A DNA stretch of 64,000 bases from Novosphingobium sp. (GTDB lineage: Bacteria > Pseudomonadota > Alphaproteobacteria > Sphingomonadales > Sphingomonadaceae), in the NCBI RefSeq assembly GCF_039595395.1, contig NZ_JBCNLP010000001.1, forward strand, positions 3,906,001 to 3,970,000, written 5' to 3'. The translations under genes and the position numbers were made by a program. Position 1 is the first letter of the stretch; every line of letters begins with the position of its first letter. Shown piece by piece: positions 37,049-44,513 of the stretch. The notes below the pieces were generated by a model. That model was not told the origin of the DNA. It saw nothing but the letters and a program-made list of their open reading frames with translations, and did not search any database.

Positions 37049-38176
37049 ATGGAAAATCCCGAAACCACGCCGCTCGATGCTTCCTTCGATCTGCTCGCCC
37101 GGCAGGAGGCCGCCGATCAGGCGCTGACCGCTCTGCGCTCCGACATCGCCGAGGTAAAATCGCGGCTGGACCGCCAGCACCGCGCCGACAACCGCCTGCC
37201 GCTGGGTGGCGCCGCCCCGCAGAGCAGCAGCTTCACCGAAAACTATCTGCGCCGGGGTCAGGAGGCGGAATTGAAGTCGCTCACCATCGGTTCGCCCGCC
37301 GATGGCGGCTATGCCGTGCCCACCCAGCTTGACGCCCGCATCGCCGAAAGGCTGACCGCCATCAGCCCGATCCGCGCCATCGCTCAGGTGGTGCAGACCA
37401 GCACTTCGGATTATCGCAAGCTGATCTCGCTGGGCGGCACCCTCTCGGGCTGGGTCAGCGAAAGCGCCGCGCGCAATGCCACCGCTACCCCCAGCTTTGC
37501 CGAGATCGTGCCGCCCTCGGGCGACCTCTATGCCAACCCCTCGGCCAGCCAGCAGATGCTGGATGATGCGGCCTTCGATCTGGAAAGCTGGCTGGCGCAG
37601 GAAATCGCCACGGAATTCGGTCGGGCCGAGGGCGCGGCCTTCGTCAAGGGCACCGGCACCAACCAGCCGAGCGGTTTCCTCTCCACGCCCATCGCCAGCA
37701 CGGCGGACGCCACCCGCGCTTTCGGCACGCTGCAGTATCTGGCGAGCGGTGACGCCGCCACGTTGGGCAATGCCGCCGATGGCCTGCTGATCGATGTGGT
37801 GATGACGCTCAAGGCCGGGCATCGCCAGGGCGCGGTCTGGGTGATGAACGCCAAGACGCTGTCCTCGGTGCGCAAGCTGAAGGATGCCGATGGCGCCTTC
37901 CTCTGGCAGGGCAGCCTGATCGACGGCCAGCCCGACCGCCTGCTGGGCTACCCCGTGGTCGAGGCCGCCGATATGCCCGACGTTGCAGCCGGGGCCACCC
38001 CCATCGCCTTCGGCAACTTCCAGAACGGCTACATCATCACCGAGCGCTTCGGCACCCGCCTGCTGCGCGATCCCTACAGCAACAAGCCCTTCGTCAACTT
38101 CTACGCCACGCGCCGCATCGGCGGGCAGGTGCTCGACAGCGAGGCGATCAAGCTGGTGAAGATCGCGGCTTCGTAA
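37049..38176 (+). CDS. GTA major capsid protein (HK97 fold)
   Basis: 375 residues. N-terminal coiled-coil scaffold-like part (about 1-65, QEAADQALTALRSDIAEVKSRLDR) expected to be cut by the protease, then the HK97 core: LTIGSPADGGYAVPTQLDARI, LAQEIATEFGRAEGAAFVKGTG, and GYPVVEAADMPDVAAGATPIAFGNFQNGYIITERFGT. It has a 35-bp leader after the protease. Expected to be the most abundant product. Confidence 0.94.
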   Translation: MENPETTPLDASFDLLARQEAADQALTALRSDIAEVKSRLDRQHRADNRLPLGGAAPQSSSFTENYLRRGQEAELKSLTIGSPADGGYAVPTQLDARIAERLTAISPIRAIAQVVQTSTSDYRKLISLGGTLSGWVSESAARNATATPSFAEIVPPSGDLYANPSASQQMLDDAAFDLESWLAQEIATEFGRAEGAAFVKGTGTNQPSGFLSTPIASTADATRAFGTLQYLASGDAATLGNAADGLLIDVVMTLKAGHRQGAVWVMNAKTLSSVRKLKDADGAFLWQGSLIDGQPDRLLGYPVVEAADMPDVAAGATPIAFGNFQNGYIITERFGTRLLRDPYSNKPFVNFYATRRIGGQVLDSEAIKLVKIAAS

Positions 38177-38284
38177 AATCTCCGCAGGCCGGGTTCCTCT
38201 CCCGCCCGGCCTAACCCTGCGCCCGTGCCGCCGCCGCGCGGCTGGCACGGGCGCCCTTTTCCTGATCCATTATGGAGGCCGCCC

Positions 38285-38863
38285 ATGATGCGGACGATCG
38301 TCACGCCTGCGGTGCTGCCGCCTTCGGCGCTGACCGAGTTGAAGCAGTGGCTGGGCATCTCCACCACGCAGGATGATGACAGCCTTGCCGCCCTGCTGGC
38401 CATGGCGCTGGAGGTCTGCGCCGATTTTACCGGCGTGCTGCCGCTGCTCTGCACGGTGGAAGAAAGCCTGTCGCTCGATGGCCTGCGCCACGGAGAGCCA
38501 TGGCCCTTTGCCCACCCGCGCTGGCATCGGCTGGCCAGCACGCCGATGCGTTCGGTCACCTCGGTGGTGGGGGTGCAGGCCGATGGTACGCAGATCGGCG
38601 CCGAGGATTTCGAAATCCGCATCGACGCCTCGGGCGCCTGCCAGTTGCGGATCGAGGCGCCTGCCGGTTGCTCCAGCGCCGTGGTCAGTTTCGAGGCCGG
38701 ACTGGCAGCGGACTGGGACCATCTGCCCCAACCCTTGCATCACGGCATCATCCGCCTTGCCGCGCATCAATATCGTATGCGGGATAGCGCCGCAGCCGAT
38801 GCCCTGCCGCCAACCTCGGTAACAGCGCTGTGGCGGCCCTATCGCCGGATGCGGCTGGCATGA
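38285..38863 (+). CDS. GTA head-tail connector (gp6-like adaptor)
   Basis: 192 residues. N-terminal LTELKQWLGISTTQDDDSLAALLAMALEVCADFTGVLPL is the DUF1320/gp6-like connector helix bundle, followed by a sheet-rich part and HHGIIRLAAHQYRMRD. It joins portal and tail. A leader of 108 bp after the capsid gene contains GC-rich sequence with GGAGG just before the ATG. Confidence 0.85.
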   Translation: MMRTIVTPAVLPPSALTELKQWLGISTTQDDDSLAALLAMALEVCADFTGVLPLLCTVEESLSLDGLRHGEPWPFAHPRWHRLASTPMRSVTSVVGVQADGTQIGAEDFEIRIDASGACQLRIEAPAGCSSAVVSFEAGLAADWDHLPQPLHHGIIRLAAHQYRMRDSAAADALPPTSVTALWRPYRRMRLA

Positions 38864-39018
38864 TCTCGGCCACGCCCAGCCCCTCGTGGGATGAACTGAC
38901 CGCGCAACTGGCCGCGCTGGCCGGGCAGATCGCGCAGGATCGGCAGCCGGCCGATGACGCTGTGAATTGGCGCGATGCCTCCACCCTCTGGCCCGGCTTC
39001 GGCACGGCGAAAGGATAG
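38860..39018 (+). CDS. 52-residue GTA-cluster protein of unknown function
   Basis: Begins in ATGA overlap with the connector stop and ends 3 bp before the next gene, so its spacing supports real translation. Sequence has one amphipathic helix (WDELTAQLAALAGQIAQDR) and a Trp-rich end (VNWRDASTLWPGF). It occupies the place of g7, the head-tail stopper of about 110 residues in Rhodobacter GTA, but is too short to be that fold. No family recognised. Confidence 0.6.
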   Translation: MISATPSPSWDELTAQLAALAGQIAQDRQPADDAVNWRDASTLWPGFGTAKG

Positions 39019-39021
39019 ACC

Positions 39022-39420
39022 ATGGACCTGCCCCTGCGCGCCGCCTTGATCGCCTGGCTGGCGGCCGATCCCGATCTGTCGGTCCAGCTCAACGCCATCA
39101 CCGAGGAGGCGCCCGCCCGCACCAGCCTGCCGTCGCTGGCCATCGCCACCAGCGCCAGCGCCGACTGGAGCACCAAGACCGAGACCGGCTACGAGATCCG
39201 CATCGCGCTGGAACTCCACTGCCGGGGCGACACGCCCGATGCCGCCGCTGCTCTGGTCGGCGCCATCGATGCCCGCATCCGTGCCCTGCCCGCGCAGCAG
39301 AGCGGCTTTCGCATCGCGACGATCCGCTTTCTGCGCGCCCGCACCCAGCAGACCGATGCCGCCACCCGCACCGTGCTGATCGAATTCAGCTTCCGCACCA
39401 TCAATGGAGAAGCCCTATGA
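39022..39420 (+). CDS. GTA tail terminator-like protein (DUF3168)
   Basis: 132 residues. PLRAALIAWLAADPDL, HCRGDTPDAAAALVGAIDARI and RIATIRFLRARTQQTDAATRTVLIEFSFRT match DUF3168/gp8 tail-completion proteins that end the tail tube at the head side. Position equals g8 of Rhodobacter GTA. Confidence 0.85.
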   Translation: MDLPLRAALIAWLAADPDLSVQLNAITEEAPARTSLPSLAIATSASADWSTKTETGYEIRIALELHCRGDTPDAAAALVGAIDARIRALPAQQSGFRIATIRFLRARTQQTDAATRTVLIEFSFRTINGEAL

Positions 39421-39824
39421 CTGTTCAATCCGGCGCCGCCTTTCTCCTCAAGATTTCCGATGGCGCGGCCACGCCCATCTACCAGACCGTGGCCGGGCTG
39501 CGCACGACGCAAATGTCCGTGGCGGGGCAGGCCGTGGCCGTCACAAGCAAGGACAGCGGGGGCTGGCGCGAGCTGCTTTCGGGCGGCGGGGCGCGGTCGA
39601 TTTCGGTCAGCGCGGCGGGGGTCTTTATGGGCTCGGCGGCGGAGGGGCAGATCCGCGCCAATGCGCTCTCGGGCACGCTGGACTCCTACCGCCTCAGCTT
39701 CGAGGACGGGCAGAGCCTGACCGGCCAGTTTCTGGTGCAGAAGCTGGATTACTCCGGCGATTACAATGGCGAGCGGGCCTATACGCTACAGCTCGAAAGC
39801 TCCGGCGCGGTGGTAGCCGGATGA
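39417..39824 (+). CDS. GTA major tail tube protein
   Basis: 135 residues, the usual length. AFLLKISDG, YQTVAGLRTTQMSVAGQAVAVTSKDSGGWRELLSGGGARSISVSAAGVF and LDYSGDYNGERAYTLQLESSG are typical of the phage major tail protein (TP901-1/gp9) family. ATGA overlaps at both ends, so tightly coupled. Confidence 0.92.
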   Translation: MTVQSGAAFLLKISDGAATPIYQTVAGLRTTQMSVAGQAVAVTSKDSGGWRELLSGGGARSISVSAAGVFMGSAAEGQIRANALSGTLDSYRLSFEDGQSLTGQFLVQKLDYSGDYNGERAYTLQLESSGAVVAG

Positions 39825-40138
39825 GCGACGCCCCCGCAAATCCGTGGCGCGGCGAGGCCAGCATCACCATCGCCAACAGCCCTCGCCTGGTGCGCCCCAG
39901 CTTCGCCGCGCTGGTCGCCGCCGAGGAGGAACTGGGGCCTTTGCTGGCGCTGGTGGGACGCGCGGCGGAGGGTCAGTTGCGCCTCGCCGAGATCGCCGCG
40001 CTGTTCTGGCACTGCCTCGCCCATCGCGAGGAGCTAACCCGCGAGATGGTCGGTGATGCCGTGCTGGAAGCGGGGCTTGCCAAGGCCACCCTGCCCTTGC
40101 GCGTGCTGCTCCGCCAGATCGTGCAGGGCGCCGGGTGA
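39821..40138 (+). CDS. GTA gp10-type tail assembly protein
   Basis: 105 residues. SITIANSPRLVRPSFAALVAAEEELGPLLALVGRAAEGQLRLAEIAALFWHCL is the gene-transfer-agent gp10 (GTA tail tube-length/assembly chaperone) signature, made of helices. Overlaps the tail-tube stop by 4 bp. Confidence 0.85.
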   Translation: MSDAPANPWRGEASITIANSPRLVRPSFAALVAAEEELGPLLALVGRAAEGQLRLAEIAALFWHCLAHREELTREMVGDAVLEAGLAKATLPLRVLLRQIVQGAG

Positions 40139-40392
40139 GCGAAAAAGCCTTTGGCCCTGCCGCCAGCCGCCTCGCCGGGCTGACGGCGCGCCTGCTGGGG
40201 TGGCGCCCGGACACCTTCTGGGCCGCCACCCCCGCCGAACTCGCCGCCGTGCTGGCGCCGGATGCCGATCCGGCCCGCGCCGCCCTAGCCCCGCTTTCCC
40301 GCGCGGACTTCGACCGCCTGATGGAGCAAGACTCATGGCCACATCGCGTTACACCGCCTCCACCAGCACCGACTCCCCCACGCAAAGCCTGA
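40135..40392 (+). CDS. phage tail assembly chaperone
   Basis: 85 residues from GTG at 40135, overlapping the previous stop (GTGA). GLTARLLGWRPDTFWAATPAELAAVLA and LSRADFDRLMEQDS match the small tail assembly chaperone that follows gp10 in GTA and related phages. The Pro-rich end (TPPPPAPTPPRKA) runs into the tape-measure gene by 58 bp, an overlap longer than others in the cluster. Confidence 0.82.
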   Translation: MSEKAFGPAASRLAGLTARLLGWRPDTFWAATPAELAAVLAPDADPARAALAPLSRADFDRLMEQDSWPHRVTPPPPAPTPPRKA

Positions 40393-40919
40393 TGGTCGAG
40401 GTGCGCGCCGTCACGCAGGGCTTCGCGCAGGATCTGGCGGCGATGCGCTCCAGCGTGGATACGTCGCTGGTCGGCGGCTTCACGCAGGCGGGCAGCACGC
40501 TCGACACCAGCCTGTCCAATGCATTGAAGAAAGGCACCAGCGGCTTTTCCGATCTGCGCGAGGCCGGGATCGGCGCTCTGGCCGCCATCGCCGCTCAGGC
40601 GACGGGCGTGCTGGGCACCAGCAGCGGCGGTTCCTCGGGCATCACCAGCCTGCTTTCCGCCGTCAGCGGACTGCCGGGGCGGGCCACCGGAGGCCCGGTT
40701 TCGCCGGGGCAGGCCTATCTGGTGGGTGAGCGCGGGCCGGAGGTCTTTGTGCCCACCGCCGCAGGTTCCATCGCCAACAATGCTGGCAACAGCGGCAATC
40801 GCACCATGAATGTCGCCATCAATATGAGCGGCACCACCGGCGCCGATGCGCCCCAGGCCCTCGCCCGATCCTCGCGCCAGATCGCCAGCGCCTTGCGCCG
40901 GGTGCTGGTGCAGAACTGA
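40335..40919 (+). CDS. GTA short tail tape-measure protein
   Basis: 194 residues. Ser/Ala/Thr-rich helical body (VRAVTQGFAQDLAAMRSSVDTS, GFSDLREAGIGALAAIAAQATG) and the C-terminal GRATGGPVSPGQAYLVGERGPEVFVPTAAGSI motif diagnostic of tape-measure ends. As tape length sets tail length, this predicts a very short tail, in line with Rhodobacter gp11 of similar size. Confidence 0.85.
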   Translation: MATSRYTASTSTDSPTQSLMVEVRAVTQGFAQDLAAMRSSVDTSLVGGFTQAGSTLDTSLSNALKKGTSGFSDLREAGIGALAAIAAQATGVLGTSSGGSSGITSLLSAVSGLPGRATGGPVSPGQAYLVGERGPEVFVPTAAGSIANNAGNSGNRTMNVAINMSGTTGADAPQALARSSRQIASALRRVLVQN

Positions 40920-40930
40920 GGGGAACACAT

Positions 40931-43279
40931 ATGGCCTTCTGGCTCGCCGCCAAACGACAGGGGCAGGACAGCGACTGGATCCAGCGCTTCGACCCGCGCT
41001 TCTGGACCATCGACTTTCCCCGCCCGATGATGGCCAGCGCCATCACCCCCGCTCCCGATGCCCTGCGCATCGATGCCACCTTTCTGCGCGAAGGCGATCT
41101 GGCCGGGCTGATCTGGGCCAGCGAGGATAGTCTGGATCACCCCCTGCTCGCCTATGCCACGGATCGCGATTACGCCCGCACCACGCTGTCTTTCCGTTGG
41201 CGTTCGGGCGGTATCCTGCCGCTCGATGCGGTCAACGGCCCCACGCTGACCATCGAGGGTCGCGATGCCGGCGGCCAGCCGCATAGCTGGTTCGTGCGAC
41301 TGTGGAACTTTGCCACCGGCACCAATGAGGATGCCCGGATCACCCTGCCCTTCAGCCAGATGTTCGGCGGATGGACAGCGGATGTGGCCGACCCGCTCTA
41401 CCCCGCCGATATCGACCGCATGTTTATCTCGCTGGTGGCGCCGGGCTATGTGCAGGGCTCCACCACGCCCTTCGCGCAGGCTTTGGACGGCTGGGCCGAG
41501 CTGAGCGACATAAGCTGCGATGGCGACCGCGCCATGCTGCCCATCGGCAATGTCTTTGTGCCGCCGCATGGGCTGGCTGTCGCCACCGCCTATGACGATC
41601 AGTGCAACCAGACCCCCTCGCGGCTGATCCGCAGCCTGCGGCAACTGGGCTATCGCGGCAGCGTGCTGCATTATGTGGGGATGAGCCATCATTTCCGCCT
41701 GCATTATGTCGGGGCGGACTGTCTGGTGGATACGTCTCAAATCACAGAGGGCGGCGATCCGCTCTGCGCCCCGGCGCGGGCCTGGCATGCGGCTTTCTTT
41801 GCCGCTTGCGCAGAGGCGGGCCTCTCCCCCATCGCCTCCATCTCCTATGAAGTGCTGGCGCAGCATTGCCCGCCTGCATGGGCACAGCGCGCCGCCGACG
41901 GCACCGCCGGGCTGACCGGCTGGGACCCACCCTCCAACCTGCTGTCACCGGCCCAAGGCGAGGCCATGGGTTGGCTGCAATCGGTTGGGCGCGCCTATGT
42001 CGCCCTGATGCAGGCCGCGAATGTGCCCCTGCGCCTCCAGATCGGCGAGCCGTGGTGGTGGGTGACAGGCGATGGCCGCATCTGCCTCTATGACGATGCC
42101 GCCAAAGCGGCTTTCGGCGGCAACCCCGTGGCAATCCCCGATCTGCGCGCCCCCTTGAATGCCGAACAGACCGCCCTGCTCGATTCCGCGGGCGCGCTGC
42201 TGGCCTGCTCCACCGCCGCCATCACCATGGCCGCGAAAGCGCAGGCGGGCAGCGCGCCTTGCGAGGTGCTGCTGCTCACCTTCCTGCCCACCGTGCTCGA
42301 CCCTGCCATGCCCGAAGCGCGCCGCGCCAATCTGCCCACCGGCTGGGCCTCGCCTGCTTTCGACCGGCTTCAGGTCGAGGATTACGACTGGCTGACCGCA
42401 GGCGCCTCCGCCCTGAGGCAGGCCGCCTATGCCACGATCGACCAACGGCTGACCTATCCGCCCGAGGCGCAGGATTATCTTGCCGGCTTCGTGCTCAACC
42501 CCGGCCAGGGCGACCTCTGGCGGCTGATCGATGGCGGCGTGGATGAGGCGCTCGCCCGCCAGCCCCATGAGGTCTTCGTCTGGGCGCTGCCCCAGATTTG
42601 CCGCGATGGCTACACCCGGCTCCCTCCCGCGCAGGACAGTGACATGAACGCTTTCGACGATGTGCCCTATCCGCTGGCGCTGGGGCTGGACGCCAAGATC
42701 ACGCAGGAGTTCTCGACCAGCGTGGCCACCACCGCCTCGGGCTTCGAACGGCGCAACAGTCTGTGGAGCAATGCCCGCCTGCATTTCGATCTGGGGCCCG
42801 GCATCCGCTCGGAAACAGAGCTGGGCACGCTGATCGCCTTCTTCCGCGCCCGCAGAGGCGCCGCGCGCGGCTTCCGCCTGACCGACCCCAGCGATTTCAG
42901 CTCCAACGGCATGGTGGATACCCCCACCGCCACCGACCAGTTGATCGGCGTGGGCGATGGCACCACTGCCAGCTTCGCGCTGGTCAAGCATTACGGCGAT
43001 GGCGTTGCGGACCCACAGATCCGGCGCATCACCCGCCCCCGCGCGGGCACGGTGCTGGTCAGCGTGAATGGCGTGGGCGTCACCAATGGCTGGACTGTGG
43101 GCGATGGCGGTATCGTCAGTTTCACCACGCCGCCCGCCGCAGGGGCAAACTTGCGCGCGGGTTTCCTCTTCGACGTGCCCGTCCGCTTCGAGCAGGACAC
43201 GCTCGATATCAATGGCGCCGGTTTTTCCATCGGAGATGCCCCCAGCGTCCCCGTCATCGAAATCCGGGAGGCGGTATGA
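40931..43279 (+). CDS. GTA distal tail protein (DUF2460) with large N-terminal glycosidase-like extension
   Basis: 782 residues in two parts. Residues 572-782 are a complete DUF2460 distal tail protein (MNAFDDVPYPLALGLDAKITQEFSTS, RRNSLWSNARLHFDLGPGIRSETELGTLIAFFRARRG), equal to the whole of Rhodobacter GTA gp12. Residues 1-571 are extra. They begin MAFWLAAKRQGQDSDWIQRFDPRFW, have a sheet-rich part to about 200, and then a region that looks like a TIM barrel: VATAYDDQCNQTPSRLIRSLRQLGYRG, HAAFFAACAEAGLSPIASISYEVL, YVALMQAANVPLRLQIGEPWWWV with a possible catalytic Glu, TYPPEAQDY. Similar N-terminal parts are, I believe, annotated as non-contractile tail sheath in some databases. An internal ATG at 42644 (residue 572) has AGGA 8 bases upstream and could start the short form. 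Confidence 0.8.
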   Translation: MAFWLAAKRQGQDSDWIQRFDPRFWTIDFPRPMMASAITPAPDALRIDATFLREGDLAGLIWASEDSLDHPLLAYATDRDYARTTLSFRWRSGGILPLDAVNGPTLTIEGRDAGGQPHSWFVRLWNFATGTNEDARITLPFSQMFGGWTADVADPLYPADIDRMFISLVAPGYVQGSTTPFAQALDGWAELSDISCDGDRAMLPIGNVFVPPHGLAVATAYDDQCNQTPSRLIRSLRQLGYRGSVLHYVGMSHHFRLHYVGADCLVDTSQITEGGDPLCAPARAWHAAFFAACAEAGLSPIASISYEVLAQHCPPAWAQRAADGTAGLTGWDPPSNLLSPAQGEAMGWLQSVGRAYVALMQAANVPLRLQIGEPWWWVTGDGRICLYDDAAKAAFGGNPVAIPDLRAPLNAEQTALLDSAGALLACSTAAITMAAKAQAGSAPCEVLLLTFLPTVLDPAMPEARRANLPTGWASPAFDRLQVEDYDWLTAGASALRQAAYATIDQRLTYPPEAQDYLAGFVLNPGQGDLWRLIDGGVDEALARQPHEVFVWALPQICRDGYTRLPPAQDSDMNAFDDVPYPLALGLDAKITQEFSTSVATTASGFERRNSLWSNARLHFDLGPGIRSETELGTLIAFFRARRGAARGFRLTDPSDFSSNGMVDTPTATDQLIGVGDGTTASFALVKHYGDGVADPQIRRITRPRAGTVLVSVNGVGVTNGWTVGDGGIVSFTTPPAAGANLRAGFLFDVPVRFEQDTLDINGAGFSIGDAPSVPVIEIREAV

Positions 43280-44094
43280 GCCGGATCTGGTTTGCCCAGC
43301 CGCTCGAAACTGTGGCAACATGGTGGCGCATCGACCGGCGCGATGGCGTCTCGCTGGGCTTCACCACCCATGACGGCGATCTGTGGTTCGACGGCCTGCT
43401 GCACCGCGCCGCGCCCGGCATGATGCCCGCCGCGATCCGCCGCTCGGCCGGGTTCGACGCGGATTCCGCCGAGGTCGACGGCGCCATCGCGCATGACAGC
43501 ATCAGCGCGGATGATCTGGCGGCAGGGCGCTATGATGGCGCGCGCGTCGCGGTCGGTCTGGTCGACTGGCAGAGCCTGGAGCATGAGGCGATCTATGCCG
43601 GGACCATCGGCAGCGTCACGCAGGACAGCGACAGCTTTTCCGCGCAGCTCACCTCGCGCAAAGGCGATCTGGCGCGCGATCCGGTGCCGCGCACCAGCCC
43701 TTGCTGCCGCGCCGATTTCTGCGGTCAGGGTTGCGGGCTTTCGGCGGCGCGTTTCACCCATGAGGGCGTGCTCACCGCTTTCGACGGCACCCACAATGCC
43801 GTCGCCTTCAACAGCACCGCCACCCCGGCGCAGTTGCTGGGCGGAGAGTTGCGCTGGCTGGAGGGGCCCTATGCGGGGATCGCCATGACCATCGTGGCGC
43901 TGGCCGGTGACGCACTGGTGCTGGACCAGCCGCTCGACCGCGCGATGAGCGCGGGGATGCGGGCTCGGTTGAAAGAGGGCTGCGACCATACGCTGGCCAC
44001 CTGCGCCAGCCGTTTCGGCAATGCGGTCAATTTCCGGGGCGAGCCCTTTCTGCCCGGCAACGATATGGTGATCCGCTATGGCCTGCCCTCCTGA
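43276..44094 (+). CDS. GTA hub protein (DUF2163)
   Basis: 272 residues, ATGA overlap with the distal tail gene. N-terminal TTHDGDLWFDGLLHRAAPGMMPAAIRRSAG, then TSRKGDLARDPVPRTSPCCRADFCGQGCGLSAARF and EGCDHTLATCASRFGNAVNFRGEPFLPGND. The conserved Cys set (CC, C-x3-C, and the later C-x6-C) is where the Rhodobacter hub binds an iron-sulfur cluster. All of these Cys are present. Confidence 0.9.
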   Translation: MSRIWFAQPLETVATWWRIDRRDGVSLGFTTHDGDLWFDGLLHRAAPGMMPAAIRRSAGFDADSAEVDGAIAHDSISADDLAAGRYDGARVAVGLVDWQSLEHEAIYAGTIGSVTQDSDSFSAQLTSRKGDLARDPVPRTSPCCRADFCGQGCGLSAARFTHEGVLTAFDGTHNAVAFNSTATPAQLLGGELRWLEGPYAGIAMTIVALAGDALVLDQPLDRAMSAGMRARLKEGCDHTLATCASRFGNAVNFRGEPFLPGNDMVIRYGLPS

Positions 44095-44497
44095 CGCGCC
44101 CGGCATCACACTGGCTCGGGCCGCGCAAGGGCTGATCGGCGTGCCCTTCCGCCTGCATGGGCGCGATGCCGGCACCGGGCTGGACTGCCTCGGCCTGATC
44201 GGCGCGGCACTGGGCATCACCGGGCGCCCCATGGCACTACCCCACGATTACAGCCTGCGGATGAGAACCCTCGATTCGCTGCCGAGGCTGGCCGAGGCGG
44301 CGGGGCTGATCAGCGTTCAGGGGCCGATGCTGGCAGGGGATATCCTGCTGCTCAACCCCGGTCCCTGCCAGTTCCATCTGGGGGTGGTCGCAGAGGATCT
44401 CGGGCTGATCCATGCCCATGCCGGTCTACACCGCGTGGTCCATTCGCCCTTGCCGCAAGACCCCATCATCGAGCGCTGGCGCCTGCCCGCCACATGA
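44078..44497 (+). CDS. GTA NlpC/P60 cell-wall peptidase
   Basis: 139 residues. Catalytic Cys in GLDCLGLIGAAL (about 33), His in CQFHLGVV (about 99) and a following IHAHAG. Overlaps the hub gene by 17 bp. In the particle it degrades peptidoglycan during DNA entry. Confidence 0.9.
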   Translation: MACPPDAPGITLARAAQGLIGVPFRLHGRDAGTGLDCLGLIGAALGITGRPMALPHDYSLRMRTLDSLPRLAEAAGLISVQGPMLAGDILLLNPGPCQFHLGVVAEDLGLIHAHAGLHRVVHSPLPQDPIIERWRLPAT

Positions 44498-44513
44498 AAG
44501 GCTGACACACATC

